Part shown: positions 1 through 7,810 of the stretch, one piece after another
Position numbering within the stretch: the first letter of the stretch is position 1
How the letters are laid out: each line of letters begins with the position of its first letter
From: a virus
Strand: one strand, 5' to 3'
DNA: 35,301 bases
IMG/VR virus record: IMGVR_UViG_3300022591_000033
Span: 1 to 35,301 of that record
Position numbers and translations under genes: made by a program
Notes under the pieces: generated by a model
The model's input: the letters and a program-made list of their open reading frames with translations, nothing else
Told to the model about the DNA's origin: nothing
Database searches by the model: none

Positions 1-15
1 CGCCCTCACCACCAT
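1..15 (-). CDS. Start of a truncated gene at the left edge
   Basis: An ATG at 15-13 is preceded on the minus strand by GAGGGGGGGGCA, the same kind of G-run ribosome binding site that precedes many genes here. Only five codons (M-V-V-R-A) lie in the window, so nothing can be said about the product. It would continue the leftward operon after the gene ending at 34. Confidence 0.4.
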
Positions 16-33
16 TGCCCCCCCCTCGCTGAT

Positions 34-642
34 TTATTTCTTGGTCTTCCGTCCCGTCTTCTTCTTCTCTTTCCCTTTCAGCCCAGGCTGCGCAGCCGGC
101 TCTTCAGGTGCTTCGGGTGCGCTCCCTTCCTCATCGATGATCCGCTGATTGCGCGCATCCTGGGATTCCGGCGCGGCGTCTTCCAGCGGGAGTTCGCCTT
201 GAAGTTGTTCGAGCTGCATGAGCAGATCGTCCCCGAAATTCTTGACCGCCCAGGCGCCCGCATCATCGAGCGGAACGGTGAAGGCAAATTCCAGCTCGAC
301 GCCCGTCCCCCGATCTCTCTTGATCGTCCCGGCCTGGGTTGCCGTCTCGCGGTTGAGCGTGAATCCTGTCAGCTCTTTCGGGTTGAACAGCCGAACCGAC
401 CCCGTGCCCGAGCCCGCCTGAAACTGCACGCGGATGTTGACCAGCTTCTGCTCCGTGGTGATGGCATCCAGCGCCGTGTCTTCGGTCATCAGCTTGTATG
501 CCTGGAGCAGCGGAGGCTTCAGGCTTGCCTTCCCGTCCAGCTTCATTGTGAGAACGAGCGTGGCCCACTTGCCACCCTCGGAATCCGTCTTGAGCCGGAC
601 CTTTCCCAACCTCACACTGAGTTGCGTGTTCATCGCGAGCAT
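34..642 (-). CDS. Phage protein of unknown function with a charged, Lys-rich tail
   Basis: This 202-residue protein is not one I recognise. Residues 1-140 look like a compact beta-rich domain. The last 60 residues are low in complexity, first acidic (Glu/Asp/Pro/Ala) and then strongly basic, ending in Lys and Arg. This pattern suits a protein that touches nucleic acid or a protein partner. The ATG at 642 has a strong site, GAGGAGG with AAATC spacing; a second ATG three codons later is less well placed. It follows dnaB by 27 bp in the same direction, so a role in replication or recombination is possible from context only. Confidence 0.75.
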   Translation of the reverse strand: MLAMNTQLSVRLGKVRLKTDSEGGKWATLVLTMKLDGKASLKPPLLQAYKLMTEDTALDAITTEQKLVNIRVQFQAGSGTGSVRLFNPKELTGFTLNRETATQAGTIKRDRGTGVELEFAFTVPLDDAGAWAVKNFGDDLLMQLEQLQGELPLEDAAPESQDARNQRIIDEEGSAPEAPEEPAAQPGLKGKEKKKTGRKTKK

Positions 643-669
643 GATTTCCTCCTCAGGTCCGGCCGCCTT

Positions 670-2061
670 CTAACGATCAGGCCCGGCAGCCGCGGCCTTC
701 GCATCGTAATCGAATCCCTGCACCGCCTTGTTCTCGAACTTGACGTAGGGCCTCAAGAACACGAGCGACAGCTCCCCGGTCGGCCCGTTGCGCTGCTTGG
801 CGAGCAGCAAGCCCATGACATCCCCCTCCGCTCCTTCGCCGTCTTCCGCATCCGCTCGGCGTGGAACGCGAAAGATGAAGATCACGACATGGGCGTCCTG
901 CTCGATCGAGCCCGATTCCCGCAGGTCGGACAGTTGCGGCCTGCCCCCTGTTCGCTGCTCGATCAGACGGCTCATCTGGGACAGCGCCAGGACCGGGACT
1001 TTCAATTCCTTGGCAAGGGCCAGCAGGCTCCGCGAGACGAAGCTGACCTGCTGCTCCCGGCTGTCTCCCTCGCCCTTCACGAGCTGAAGGTAATCCACGA
1101 TGATCAAATCCACCGCGTGTTCCGCGACCAGTCGGCGCGCCTTGGCCCGGATCTCGCCCACGGTGAGCGCCGGCGAGTCGTCGATGTAAAGCCTCGCCTC
1201 GGCCAGCCGCCCCAAAGCTGCCGTCATGCGCCCCCAATCCTCTCGCGAGGCGAAGCCGGTGCGCAGCTTGTGCGTGTCAACTCGAGCCTCGGAGCAGAGC
1301 AGCCGCATGATGAGTTCCGCCTCGCACATTTCCAGCGAGAAGATTCCTGCCGCCTTTTTCTTCTGCACGGTCAAATGGGCGGCCGTGTTCAACGCGAAGG
1401 CCGTCTTGCCCATCGAAGGGCGCGCAGCCACGACGATGAATTGTCCCGGCTGGAATCCCCCGGTCAAGCTGTCGAGATCAACGAAGCCGGTTTCAACCCC
1501 CCCTCCCATTCCGCGCTCGAACAGGGTGTCGATGGTTCCGAGGCTGCGCTGCATCGCTTCCCGAACCGAAACGAATCCGCGCAGAGTGCGCTCGTCGGCC
1601 AGATCAAAGAATTGAGTCTGGCCCAGCTCGACGATGGTCTTGGCGTCGTCGGCGCCCTCCAAGGCCCGGGCGATGACGTTGTTGGCGGCGGTGATGGCCT
1701 TGCGGATCGTGGCCTTTTCTTGAACGATGTGGCAATACTCTTTGACGGCCGCTTGCGTCCCAATCGGCACGCCATCGGTCAGCGCGGCGATGTAAGCGCC
1801 GCCCCCGGCTTTTTCGAGAACGCCATCTCGGTTCAACTCTTCCGAAAGCGTCACCAGGTCGATGATGACATGGTGCTCGCCCAGGTCCAGCATCCGTTGC
1901 AGGATCAACTGGTGCGCTCCCGAGTACAGCTCCGCGGGCGAGATCCCTTCCTGCAGGATCAGGTCAAGGGCTTCGGAGTCCAATAAAATGGACCCGAGCA
2001 GCGCCCGCTCCGCTTCCAGGTTGTGTGGCACGTTTCTATCGCTTGCCGTTGCCGATGGCAT
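670..2061 (-). CDS. dnaB: Replicative DNA helicase, DnaB family
   Basis: This is a hexameric 5'-3' helicase that unwinds the phage replication fork using ATP. With the start at ATG 2061 it has 463 residues, the normal size for DnaB. The N-terminal domain begins with VPHNLEAERALLGSIL, the usual DnaB opening. The RecA-like C-terminal domain shows Walker A ARPSMGKT at about 213-220, Walker B LIIVDYLQL with Asp at about 324, SQMSR at about 361-365, and LSDLRESGSIEQDA after it, all typical family motifs. An in-frame TTG at 2130 would add 23 residues, but family alignment favours 2061. The start lies inside the end of the upstream helicase-loader-like gene (26 bp overlap), so the two are probably translationally coupled. 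Confidence 0.95.
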   Translation of the reverse strand: MPSATASDRNVPHNLEAERALLGSILLDSEALDLILQEGISPAELYSGAHQLILQRMLDLGEHHVIIDLVTLSEELNRDGVLEKAGGGAYIAALTDGVPIGTQAAVKEYCHIVQEKATIRKAITAANNVIARALEGADDAKTIVELGQTQFFDLADERTLRGFVSVREAMQRSLGTIDTLFERGMGGGVETGFVDLDSLTGGFQPGQFIVVAARPSMGKTAFALNTAAHLTVQKKKAAGIFSLEMCEAELIMRLLCSEARVDTHKLRTGFASREDWGRMTAALGRLAEARLYIDDSPALTVGEIRAKARRLVAEHAVDLIIVDYLQLVKGEGDSREQQVSFVSRSLLALAKELKVPVLALSQMSRLIEQRTGGRPQLSDLRESGSIEQDAHVVIFIFRVPRRADAEDGEGAEGDVMGLLLAKQRNGPTGELSLVFLRPYVKFENKAVQGFDYDAKAAAAGPDR

Positions 2062-2443
2062 CTTGAACCGGGCCGTCCTTCCCGGCGCGCCGAGCTTCTT
2101 CCTCGGCGTTCTGCTTTTTGTAGCGAGCAAAAAGTTTCTGCGCGGTGGGGGTCGTGCAGAGCTTCGGCTCGTTTCTCTGTTCTTCGGCGACTTCCAGGAT
2201 GTCGGCCACGGTTGGGAAAAAACGGCTTCGTTGCAGGTGGCCCTCGCAGGCTCGCTCGAATTGTTCTGTGTTCAGGCCGCAGCCCAGGATGCGCAGCCAA
2301 ATTTCAGGAAGCATCCCTCCGATCGCTTGGTTGTGGCAGTTCTGCGAGAAGATCGCCAGCCATTTGTTGATGGCGTTCACTTGCAGCTTTGAACACTTTG
2401 GCGTTATGCTCGGCTGCTTCGACGGCTTTGTTTTTGAATCCAT
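2036..2443 (-). CDS. Probable helicase loader/inhibitor, phage G39P-like
   Basis: This 135-residue protein is encoded directly before dnaB. The middle, WLRILGCGLNTEQFERA, followed by a segment ending in FFPTVADILE, resembles the phage SPP1 G39P-type 'loader and inhibitor of helicase' family, where a small helical protein brings the DnaB-like helicase to the initiator. That assignment rests on remembered family pattern and on position, not on a search. The ATG at 2443 has an upstream AAGGGGGCAGGGA, but this start overlaps the initiator gene by 140 bp in another frame. A later ATG at 2314 would cut the overlap to 11 bp but would lose part of the recognisable domain. The C-terminal third is charged and probably disordered. 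Confidence 0.7.
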   Translation of the reverse strand: MDSKTKPSKQPSITPKCSKLQVNAINKWLAIFSQNCHNQAIGGMLPEIWLRILGCGLNTEQFERACEGHLQRSRFFPTVADILEVAEEQRNEPKLCTTPTAQKLFARYKKQNAEEEARRAGKDGPVQDAIGNGKR

Positions 2444-3173
2444 TCCCTGCCCCCTTGATCGCGTTGATGAACACGTCGTAATGAGTAACGAAAAACTTTA
2501 ATGCTCCCCCCTGCTCCTGATGAAAGTGACTGCCGCTCTCAAGAAAGTTGCGATACCGAGACTCGAACTCGTTCGCCGTGGTCGCCGGCCGAACCTTAAG
2601 AAGCCGCGCAAGTTGCGTGTAATCTGCCCCTGTCCAGGTCGGCTTTGTCCCAAACTTCCCCTCAAATTGTCTTATGGCAAGGTCAGAAAGCTGTCTTTGT
2701 ATTGGAATCACCTTCGACTCTTCCAGAGGCAGCACAGGTTCTATTCTCTCTTCTATTCTCTTACTTAATTCTAAAGAAATAGATCGAGGTGCCGATTCGG
2801 ACTCTCCCGAAGTACCGTTTCGGACTCTCCCGAAGTACCGATCCGGCACTTCGGGAGAAGCCGTTAGAATCTCATCCAGTTTGTCGAGGTCAACGATCAT
2901 GTCCGTAACGTGTTCCAGGCGATGATGAACCGTCTTTAGAATCCCAAGCTCGGAGAGCCGCTTCTTCGCGGACTTAACTTCTTTCAGGCCGAGCCCCGTT
3001 TCTTCCTGGATTACTTTTTCTGTCTTCTGGATAACACCATCCTGAAAATCTCGATCCTTCCAGACTAGCGCGCAAAGCAGGACTGTGGCCTTCACAGAAC
3101 CAAGGGCTTTGGCAATTTCTGGATAATATGAAAATGGTTTGCCGACAGCTTTCATGTAATCAGACAGTTTCAT
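2304..3173 (-). CDS. Phage replication initiator (O-like), carrying internal repeats
   Basis: This 289-residue protein probably binds the origin and starts replication. The N-terminal third reads like a winged-helix unit (roughly 20-95, with VIQEETGLGLKEVKSAKKRL as a likely recognition region). The middle (about 105-150) is a low-complexity stretch encoded by iteron-like repeats. The C-terminal third is helical. Gene order initiator, loader, helicase copies that of many phages, which is the main ground for the call. The start at ATG 3173 is chosen because GGAGGG lies about 7 bases upstream; the open frame continues further with no better site. As in lambda O, the origin may lie inside this gene. 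Confidence 0.7.
   Translation of the reverse strand: MKLSDYMKAVGKPFSYYPEIAKALGSVKATVLLCALVWKDRDFQDGVIQKTEKVIQEETGLGLKEVKSAKKRLSELGILKTVHHRLEHVTDMIVDLDKLDEILTASPEVPDRYFGRVRNGTSGESESAPRSISLELSKRIEERIEPVLPLEESKVIPIQRQLSDLAIRQFEGKFGTKPTWTGADYTQLARLLKVRPATTANEFESRYRNFLESGSHFHQEQGGALKFFVTHYDVFINAIKGAGNGFKNKAVEAAEHNAKVFKAASERHQQMAGDLLAELPQPSDRRDAS
2739..2863. repeat. Iteron-like repeats with an adjacent AT-richer tract: candidate replication origin
   Basis: Two perfect 22-bp direct repeats lie at 2796-2817 and 2819-2840 (period 23; each begins TTCGGACTC and ends GTACCG). A third, diverged copy in inverted orientation covers about 2844-2865 around CACTTCGGGAGA. Beside them is an AT-richer tract with a tandem 12-mer (TTCTATTCTCTC at 2739-2750, TTCTATTCTCTT at 2751-2762) and ACTTAATTCTAAAGAAATAG. 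All are inside the initiator gene. Iterons plus an easily melted tract in the initiator gene is the known lambda ori layout; the function here is inferred. Confidence 0.55.
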
Positions 3174-3202
3174 CCGTCCGTCCCTCCAATCAGGGTAGGG
3201 GA

Positions 3203-3223
3203 GCCGGGGTGATTGGCCCCCGG
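3203..3223 (-). promoter_or_regulatory. Hairpin upstream of the initiator gene
   Basis: GCCGGGG (3203-3209) and CCCCGGC (3217-3223) form a 7-bp perfect stem with a 7-base loop, about 30 bases before the initiator start codon. There is no U-tract on either side, so it is not a classic terminator. The rest of the 150-bp spacer 3174-3323 shows no gene I can support. Confidence 0.45.
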
Positions 3224-3323
3224 CTTTGGTCCCCCTGGGCACGCCTTTTGGCCTGGCGACCTTGGACGCGCCCAAACCTTATATCCCGACTCCGAAGGCA
3301 AGTCCAGCCCTTTTTTGCCATCT

Positions 3324-3545
3324 TCACTTTCGGCATTTGTGGTCGCGCAACACATCGATCAGCGGTCGCTCCAGCGGAACGTTCCGGTATATCTCGATCA
3401 CCGTGTAATAGCAGCAATCGCAGAGGATCTCGATGAATCCCGGGCCCGCCGCGAACTGCACCCACAGGCGGAAGGCTGCGCTCTTGCCGGCCGCTTCAGC
3501 CAGGGCCGCTTTCTGCCTAACGTAAAGTTCCTTAGTATGTAACAC
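3324..3545 (-). CDS. Small phage protein of unknown function
   Basis: This 73-residue protein is not recognised. It starts with GTG at 3545, supported by GGGGAGG about 9 bases upstream, and overlaps the previous gene by 14 bp. It has a CDCCYY cluster near residue 43 that might bind a metal, and otherwise mixes hydrophobic and basic residues. It belongs to a run of five short genes (3324-4462) between the recombination and replication sets. Confidence 0.6.
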   Translation of the reverse strand: MLHTKELYVRQKAALAEAAGKSAAFRLWVQFAAGPGFIEILCDCCYYTVIEIYRNVPLERPLIDVLRDHKCRK

Positions 3546-3747
3546 GGCTCAAGACCTCCCCCACGGCTTGCTTCCGCCATTCGTTCAACTCGGGCTGCTC
3601 CATCACGTAGCGCACCAGGGCCGTGAAGACTTCAGCCTCAAGGAAGATCGTGTTGCTTGGATTGTCCTCTTCGCCGTTCTCCGTGGTGAGTCTGAGCCCT
3701 GGCGCATCCACATCCACATACACGCTATCCCCCAGGTAGGCTTTCAT
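3532..3747 (-). CDS. Small acidic phage protein of unknown function
   Basis: This 71-residue acidic protein has no family I recognise. The N-terminal half (MKAYLGDSVYVDVDAPGLRL) looks like short beta-strands. The rest is probably helical, with EVFTALVRYVMEQPELNEW. ATG 3747 has GGAGGG about 8 bases upstream. It overlaps both neighbours by 14-23 bp, so the set is likely co-translated. Confidence 0.65.
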   Translation of the reverse strand: MKAYLGDSVYVDVDAPGLRLTTENGEEDNPSNTIFLEAEVFTALVRYVMEQPELNEWRKQAVGEVLSRVTY

Positions 3748-3940
3748 CAGCGCGCCCTCCTTTCTCTCGCACCGGATACTTCGCCATCAACACCGTGAGC
3801 GCCGGCTTCACAATCTCGAAATTCTGCATGTCGGCGCACTGGCAGCAGGCAAGAAACGACCGGAGAAATGAGCCGGGGTTCTCGGCCAGCTTCTCGACGA
3901 CGTAATAGTGCATCTGCGGATACTGTTGTAGGTTTGCCAT
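3725..3940 (-). CDS. Small helical phage protein of unknown function
   Basis: This 71-residue protein is not recognised. It contains FLACCQCADM around residue 30, a CCxC cluster that could bind a metal, in an otherwise helical, mildly basic sequence. GAGGAG stands about 8 bases before ATG 3940. Its end overlaps the next gene by 23 bp. Confidence 0.65.
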   Translation of the reverse strand: MANLQQYPQMHYYVVEKLAENPGSFLRSFLACCQCADMQNFEIVKPALTVLMAKYPVREKGGRADESLPGG

Positions 3941-3941
3941 T

Positions 3942-4220
3942 TCAGAGCTCCTCTCTCAGCATCATGATCACTTTCGCCAGGAACTTCCCGTAGGCGGCCC
4001 CGAATTCGTCCGACAACCCAGCTTCCACGGGGAACTCCGCAGGGAAGGCATAGAAGGTTCTGCCCGTCCCTGTCACCGCGGCGCGCCAGTCGCTCTTGAC
4101 GCCGGCGACGCTCTTCTGAATCTTCCCGCACAGGAGGCAGGTCATCACCTCTCCCATGAACGCAAATGTTCCGCTGAGCTTACGCAGGTTGCCGTTGCCG
4201 CCCATCATCTCCCCCTTCAT
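3942..4220 (-). CDS. Phage protein of unknown function with one CxxC motif
   Basis: This protein of up to 92 residues has no recognised family. A single CLLCGK motif near residue 28 could be half of a zinc site or a redox pair. The ATG at 4220 gives an ATGA overlap with the upstream gene but has only a touching GAGG. In-frame ATGs at 4208 and 4205 follow AAGGGGGAG, the phage's usual binding site, so 4205 may be the true start (87 residues). Confidence 0.6.
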   Translation of the reverse strand: MKGEMMGGNGNLRKLSGTFAFMGEVMTCLLCGKIQKSVAGVKSDWRAAVTGTGRTFYAFPAEFPVEAGLSDEFGAAYGKFLAKVIMMLREEL

Positions 4221-4462
4221 CCTCGTCGCACCGCCACAAGCTGCGGCGTGACGGCAGAGCCTTTGCGAGACGAGGAGGGCTTGCCATCATAGAGGCATTC
4301 CTCGTCACCGCCCAGGCCCATGACTTTCGTGCGGTGAATGGATACCGTGTTGCGCAACTCGATGTCGAGCAAGCCCAGATCCTCCCCTTCGCCCGCATAG
4401 AGGAGGCGCCGCGCGCCCCCTCTGAGTTTCACTTCCCATTGTTGCAACCGGATGATCGCCAT
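4217..4462 (-). CDS. Small phage protein of unknown function
   Basis: This 81-residue basic protein is not recognised. The first 55 residues alternate hydrophobic and charged positions (IRLQQWEVKLRGGARRLLY), suggesting a small beta-barrel or sheet; the C-terminus is flexible. ATG 4462 has GAGAGG 7 bases upstream. It lies 12 bp after the large coiled-coil gene and shares ATGA with the next one. Confidence 0.55.
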   Translation of the reverse strand: MAIIRLQQWEVKLRGGARRLLYAGEGEDLGLLDIELRNTVSIHRTKVMGLGGDEECLYDGKPSSSRKGSAVTPQLVAVRRG

Positions 4463-4474
4463 CAATCGCCTCTC

Positions 4475-5821
4475 TTACCGTTGTGTGAGTTTGGATTCCG
4501 GAATGACCGTGATGCCCGGAACCTTCAAACTCATGCCTTCCGCCCGGGCGCGCGCCCGCAGCCGGACGTAAGCCTCGGGGTCGTACAGTTTATCGTCGGG
4601 CGGCAACAGTTCTTTGGCCGGAATCAGATCGGGACAATTGATCTGGATGGTGTAGTGCGTGGCTCGTCCCTGCCCCTTGGGTTTCGGAGCTTGACTTTGC
4701 GCCACGGTGGAAAAGACGGGCCGTAGGGGAGGCGGCTGTGGCGGAGCAGCCACGACAACCGGAGCGTTCGCCTGAGTCTCCAGCTCCGCGACGACTTCGG
4801 GCATGTCCAGCCCCTTCGCGGTCTCGATGGCCTCATCCAACTCCCTTTTCTGCTTCGCAGTTTCTTCCTCCACCAGCTTGTCCCGCAGCAAGCTCTCCAA
4901 CGTCTTGACTTCCTGCTCCGTCACTTCGTCGAGCGGGTGATCGAGCAGCGCCTGGCAAGCGCCGAGCGAATAGCCGTGGCCGACGAGCTGCTCAATCCAA
5001 TGCTTGGCCGCGTCCGTCCGAACGCACTGCGCCTGTTTGAGAGCTTCCAGCCGCTCCAACTCTTTCTTCTGGCGATCCTGCTCATCTTCCCAGGCCAGCG
5101 CGGCTCTTTCCAGGAGCTTCCGGGCCGCTTCGATCTGATCGCTCACCAAGCTGCGCCCCTGGGTCGTCGCCTTGTGCAGCTTGTCGAGCATCGTCGAGAG
5201 CGGGCCATAGAGGTCTTCCACCGAGCGGCTCCCGATGGTGGTTTCCGTAGCGATGGCGATCTTCTGGCCCGCCGCGTCCATGACGGCCATCGTGACGCGA
5301 ACCCGCATCCGGCCGGCATCGTTCAGATCTCCCTTCGTCGCGATCAGGCTGCGCAACTTCTTGCGATGCTCGCAAGCAGTGATGTAACTCGGCCCATCCG
5401 TCACGTTCTGGTAGTCGATGGCTTTCTCGATTGCCTCGTCGATCATGATGTGCAAGGGCATTCCGATGGACTTGGTGATGGCCCCGGCCAGCTCGGCCAG
5501 ATCCGCCGTCGAAATGAGAAGCGGCTCCTGCCCCGCAGGAACGATGGCCATCTTCGTCGTTTCTTCTTGGTTTGCGTTTGCCACAGTGGTTTCTCCCTCG
5601 GTTTGAATTTGAAGTTCTGCCTGCCTTTGTCGTCCGTTCAGCCTTTGTCGTGCCAACCCAATCGCTTTCTCCGCCTGATCTCTCTTCATGCGGGCCGCAT
5701 AGCCATCCGCCCCCGTGAAGCCGAAGGCGCGCCGCTCATCGTTCGTCAGTTGCGAGATCACGTCGAGCTGCGCATTATTGAAATATTGCTTGAACGAGTT
5801 GGGCAATTCATCTATTGCCAT
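4475..5821 (-). CDS. Coiled-coil phage protein linked to recombination genes, function unknown
   Basis: This 448-residue protein has several parts: an N-terminal helical region (1-90), a middle domain (about 95-200), a long coiled coil (about 205-260) rich in Glu, Lys, Arg and Gln, another charged helical stretch (290-345), a Pro-rich linker (about 350-375), and a C-terminal module (about 385-448) ending near IPAKELLPPD and VPGITVIPES. The coiled coil plus the short C-terminal module recalls a widespread phage family of unknown role next to recombinases (remembered pattern, not a search). The ATG at 5821 is preceded by AAAGGGGGAAGTG; an adjacent GTG at 5824 is less likely. It sits downstream of the nuclease and annealing genes, fitting a helper role in recombination. 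Confidence 0.65.
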   Translation of the reverse strand: MAIDELPNSFKQYFNNAQLDVISQLTNDERRAFGFTGADGYAARMKRDQAEKAIGLARQRLNGRQRQAELQIQTEGETTVANANQEETTKMAIVPAGQEPLLISTADLAELAGAITKSIGMPLHIMIDEAIEKAIDYQNVTDGPSYITACEHRKKLRSLIATKGDLNDAGRMRVRVTMAVMDAAGQKIAIATETTIGSRSVEDLYGPLSTMLDKLHKATTQGRSLVSDQIEAARKLLERAALAWEDEQDRQKKELERLEALKQAQCVRTDAAKHWIEQLVGHGYSLGACQALLDHPLDEVTEQEVKTLESLLRDKLVEEETAKQKRELDEAIETAKGLDMPEVVAELETQANAPVVVAAPPQPPPLRPVFSTVAQSQAPKPKGQGRATHYTIQINCPDLIPAKELLPPDDKLYDPEAYVRLRARARAEGMSLKVPGITVIPESKLTQR

Positions 5822-5919
5822 CACTTCCCCCTTTCACTCTTCATAGACACCAGCCGTCTGCGCCGCTGGTAGGCTTCGGACCGTGCTTGTCAACCTTTCT
5901 CCAGAAGCGCTCTTTCGGG

Positions 5920-6552
5920 TTAATTGCCATAATTATTCGCATTCCAAATCGCGATGTTCAGGCTCTGCCGGAAGATCACGAAATCTTGCGGGTCGGAATA
6001 CGGAATCAACTTGTACTTGCCGGTGGCGAAGAGCTGAGCGGCCCACCGTTGATAGCGGAACGGGCGAGCGGTCGGCGGCCCGAGGTTAGCAATGACGGCC
6101 AACTCCTGCCCGGCAAGCTGGATGCCCCAGTAGGGTTCGGCCGCTTTCGGGGTTTTCAGTTCGATGATGGCGGGCTCGCCACGGCGCAAGCCGACGCGAT
6201 CCACCGTGGTCGCGAAGTCTGATAGGTCCACCTTGGCGAACAAGCTGTGTTCGACCAACTTAACGACAATCTGCTCCTCGCGCTTGCACCGCTCCCAGGC
6301 AAGGCAGAAGCCCCGCACTTCCGGGCTCACCGCATCATAGGGTTCGATCCATTCCCGCGGTGCGTCATCCCATGTTTTATTGTTGCAATCCAGAATGGCA
6401 GCGGCGATATGAACGGCGCTCCCGATCCGTGCGCGCCGGTCCCAGGTCGTCTTGTTTCCGCTCCAGCGCCGCACTCGCGTTGCTGATAACGCCTCGGTGT
6501 TCGAGACGATATGAACCCCGTCGCGCCAGTATCCGTTTTCGGGCCGTGCCAT
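5920..6552 (-). CDS. PD-(D/E)XK nuclease, Cas4/RecB-like recombination exonuclease
   Basis: This 210-residue protein has the motif set of RecB/Cas4-type nucleases: GSAVH (His about 48), an Asp in TTVDRVG (about 118), then PAIIELKT with Glu about 131 and Lys about 133, and a Gln motif QLAGQE (about 145-150). These residues normally bind the metal and cut DNA. In phages such an exonuclease resects double-stranded ends for a partner annealing protein, and the gene just upstream (6629-7744) looks like that partner. The start at ATG 6552 has AAGGGGGAAAC directly before it. There is no four-Cys cluster, so no Fe-S cluster is expected. Catalysis is inferred from motifs. Confidence 0.8.
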   Translation of the reverse strand: MARPENGYWRDGVHIVSNTEALSATRVRRWSGNKTTWDRRARIGSAVHIAAAILDCNNKTWDDAPREWIEPYDAVSPEVRGFCLAWERCKREEQIVVKLVEHSLFAKVDLSDFATTVDRVGLRRGEPAIIELKTPKAAEPYWGIQLAGQELAVIANLGPPTARPFRYQRWAAQLFATGKYKLIPYSDPQDFVIFRQSLNIAIWNANNYGN

Positions 6553-6587
6553 GTTTCCCCCTTCGCTCTTCAGCCCAAGGATCGCGG

Positions 6588-6614
6588 CGGGCGGCCTCCG
6601 TCCGAAGCCGCCCG
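6588..6614 (-). promoter_or_regulatory. Hairpin between annealing protein and nuclease genes
   Basis: CGGGCGGC (6588-6595) pairs with GCCGCCCG (6607-6614): an 8-bp perfect GC stem with an 11-base loop in the 76-bp spacer, about 35 bases before the nuclease start. No U-tract follows on the minus strand. Confidence 0.5.
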
Positions 6615-6628
6615 ACCGCTCGATGTGC

Positions 6629-7744
6629 TCAGACGATGACGGGTTTGAACCCGTGCTTGTCCGGCCCTTCGGCCAGCGCGTTCAAGACGGCCTTGAGATC
6701 GGGCTCGCGAATTTCCGTCACCGAGTCGATGCCGTGCTTCTTCTTCAAGTATTGGTGCAACGGATCGTCCGGACTTCCCGACTTGACCGCCCATAGTTTC
6801 TTTCGGGCGATCTGCCAGACCAACCCCTTGTCGGCATCCGTGATCCTGCCCTTGCCGTTGCCCCCGGCTGGCTGACTGGCGCCCTGAACTTCTCCCGTAA
6901 CGTTGGTCGAGGATGCTGGCGCACCCTTCTTCTCTTTCTCCTTCGGCGCCGGAGCTTCCCCCTTGCCGCTGTATTCGGCCCAGGTTGAATTGCCGTCGTC
7001 GATCGACTTGTACATGCCGCGCAGCTTCTTGATCTCGGCGGGCGAAGCCGTGTCGATGGAATGCTTGAGATAGTCCTCCAGGTCGGCCACCTTCACGCCG
7101 ATGCTGTCGAACGCCGCGATGATCTTCTTCTTCTCCATGTCCGGGTCTTTCTTGGCCTCCGTCGCCAACGTCTTCTCCACTTCCAGCATGGCGTCGTCGA
7201 TGAAGTCAGCCGGCATGAGCTGGAGCAGCGAGTTGCGGATCAGAAACGCAGCGCGCCGGGAAGTCGTTTCCCGAAGCCCGCGCTCGTTCAGCGGTTTGTA
7301 GCCCGCCGCCCGCGTGTAGCCGATCTTCGTGAATGTGTCCTGCTGGCTCGGCCGCGTGTTGGTTTGCAAATCATAGGCCCAGCCCTCGATGGTTCGCGTG
7401 TCCTCTCCGTCCGCAATGACCGCGAATCCCCAACGCATGTTTCCCCACACTCGCGCCGCTTCGCGGGCCAGCTTGACGCTTGGCCCCGTTATGTCCACGT
7501 TCCGGCCTTCGTCCGAATCGAAACGTGGGAAGGAATACATCGCCTGCTCGGCAAAGCTGGTCCGCTGGCAGGCGTGAAGGAGCGCCTGATAGGCGGCGCT
7601 TTCATTCCGCGGGAACTTTCGCGCCACGATGATGGAGCTCTCGATGTCCGCCCGGGCTTCTTCTTGCAATCGCCCCGGCGCGACCTCTTCCGACGTCCTC
7701 GTCTGTTTGCCCAGGGCATCGTCTTTCGTCTCTTTCTTCGCCAT
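6629..7744 (-). CDS. Putative single-strand annealing (recombination) protein
   Basis: This 371-residue protein would pair complementary single strands during phage recombination or replication. The core (about 50-190) contains NVDITGPSVKLAREAARVWG, then EGWAYDLQTNTR and later ETTSRRAAFLIRNSLLQLMP. I recognise this as a phage family usually found with exonucleases. It continues with IIAAFDSIGVKVADLEDYL and LRGMYKSIDDG, the kind of tail seen in RecT/Sak-like annealing proteins. A disordered Lys/Pro/Gly linker (about 265-305) leads to a small C-terminal domain. The pairing with a PD-(D/E)XK nuclease supports the role; fold membership (Rad52, RecT or Erf) is not shown. ATG 7744 has AAGGGGGATCAC upstream; an earlier GTG at 7780 lacks such a site. 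Confidence 0.65.
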   Translation of the reverse strand: MAKKETKDDALGKQTRTSEEVAPGRLQEEARADIESSIIVARKFPRNESAAYQALLHACQRTSFAEQAMYSFPRFDSDEGRNVDITGPSVKLAREAARVWGNMRWGFAVIADGEDTRTIEGWAYDLQTNTRPSQQDTFTKIGYTRAAGYKPLNERGLRETTSRRAAFLIRNSLLQLMPADFIDDAMLEVEKTLATEAKKDPDMEKKKIIAAFDSIGVKVADLEDYLKHSIDTASPAEIKKLRGMYKSIDDGNSTWAEYSGKGEAPAPKEKEKKGAPASSTNVTGEVQGASQPAGGNGKGRITDADKGLVWQIARKKLWAVKSGSPDDPLHQYLKKKHGIDSVTEIREPDLKAVLNALAEGPDKHGFKPVIV

Positions 7745-7810
7745 GTGATCCCCCTTGTGCGAGACTGCCGGCGCTGTCACTCCGATTGAAGTTCAGCCTT
7801 CCGCCCGCAT

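Noticed and set aside
199-1986. Long plus-strand open frame of 595 codons opposite dnaB
   Set aside because: It is the antisense shadow of the clear DnaB gene, with Arg/Leu/Gln-rich sequence typical of GC-rich shadows and no recognisable domain.
2751-2863. CRISPR-like array from the short direct repeats
   Set aside because: Only two adjacent copies plus one inverted copy, no spacers of regular length; iterons in a coding gene explain it better.
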